A stretch of DNA of 25,014 nt. Source: CAZCFB01 sp964511535. Lineage in GTDB: Bacteria > Myxococcota_A > Polyangia > GCA-2747355 > CAZCFB01. The notes below the pieces were generated by a model. It was not told where the DNA came from and made no database searches. It saw nothing but the letters and a program-made list of their open reading frames with translations. Positions 24,977-25,014 of this stretch are shown piece by piece. Both the position numbers and the translations under genes were made by a program. The stretch's first letter is position 1. Each line of letters starts with the position of its first letter. Where the stretch lies: NCBI GenBank assembly GCA_964511535.1, contig CAZEFW010000148.1, positions 1 to 25,014 of the forward strand, read 5' to 3'.

Positions 24977-25014
24977 ATGAAGAATCAGAACTCGACATTC
25001 ATCTCTGGAAGAAC
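24977..25014 (+). CDS. Start of a sigma-54-driven gene, cut by window edge
   Basis: The ATG at 24977 has AAAGGAGAAGAG at ideal spacing. Only MKNQNSTFISGR is visible and the product cannot be identified. Its position behind a consensus sigma-54 promoter makes it a real start. Confidence 0.7.
   Translation, partial: MKNQNSTFISGR

Overview
The window is GC-rich (about two thirds G+C by eye) and carries many secreted Cys-rich lipoproteins. Two have MopE-like 'DNDCDGKxD' loops, one has 'CGNGVIDPGEQC'-type repeats, and several have Asp/Pro- or Lys/Asp-rich linkers. This style is typical of Myxococcota and related former Deltaproteobacteria; the assignment is inference from protein style. No rRNA, tRNA, transposase or CRISPR array was seen. 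There is one 10-N assembly gap at 9870-9879.

Layout. 1-2914 (minus strand): three Cys-rich exported proteins, the first cut by the window edge and the third a MopE-like protein. 3060-6325 (plus): a lipoprotein endonuclease I, a probable SRPBCC-type protein and an AraC-family regulator. 6367-7437 (minus): a second MopE-like paralogue. 7663-10184 (minus): a LysM lytic transglycosylase split by the gap and one in-frame stop. 10252-10950: a HAD phosphatase. 11022-14489: tldD and pmbA/tldE, separated by a small element that encodes a four-helix-bundle (23S rRNA intervening-sequence family) protein and is bounded by a perfect 32-bp inverted repeat. 14836-21265: a four-gene redox operon. 21266-22999: a patchwork with a low-GC orphan gene, another Cys-rich lipoprotein, a C-terminal gene remnant and a 31-bp copy of the redox operon's last gene. 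23000-24661: a lipoprotein with a Lys/Asp repeat linker and a repeat-rich C-terminal region. 24919-25014: a consensus sigma-54 promoter and the start of the gene it should drive.

The redox operon is the most notable gene set. It has a NuoE/HydC-like subunit with a Cys-rich zinc-ribbon tail, a NuoF/HydB-like flavoprotein fused to a complete GltD/NfnL-like flavoprotein, a NuoG-N/HoxU-like ferredoxin subunit with many extra cysteines, and an FMN-binding glutamate-synthase-like catalytic subunit with no glutaminase domain. Together they look like an NADH diaphorase of the HydABC/HoxEFU kind, wired to GltD- and GltB-type flavin centres in place of a hydrogenase. Electron bifurcation is possible but is inference.

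The second notable object is the four-helix-bundle cassette at 12484-13148. Its inverted repeats would let the operon mRNA fold back around the cassette, much as intervening sequences do in 23S rRNA. It is flanked by a partial duplication of the tldD 3' end. A comparable scar, a copied piece of the gltB-like gene, lies at 22901-22931.
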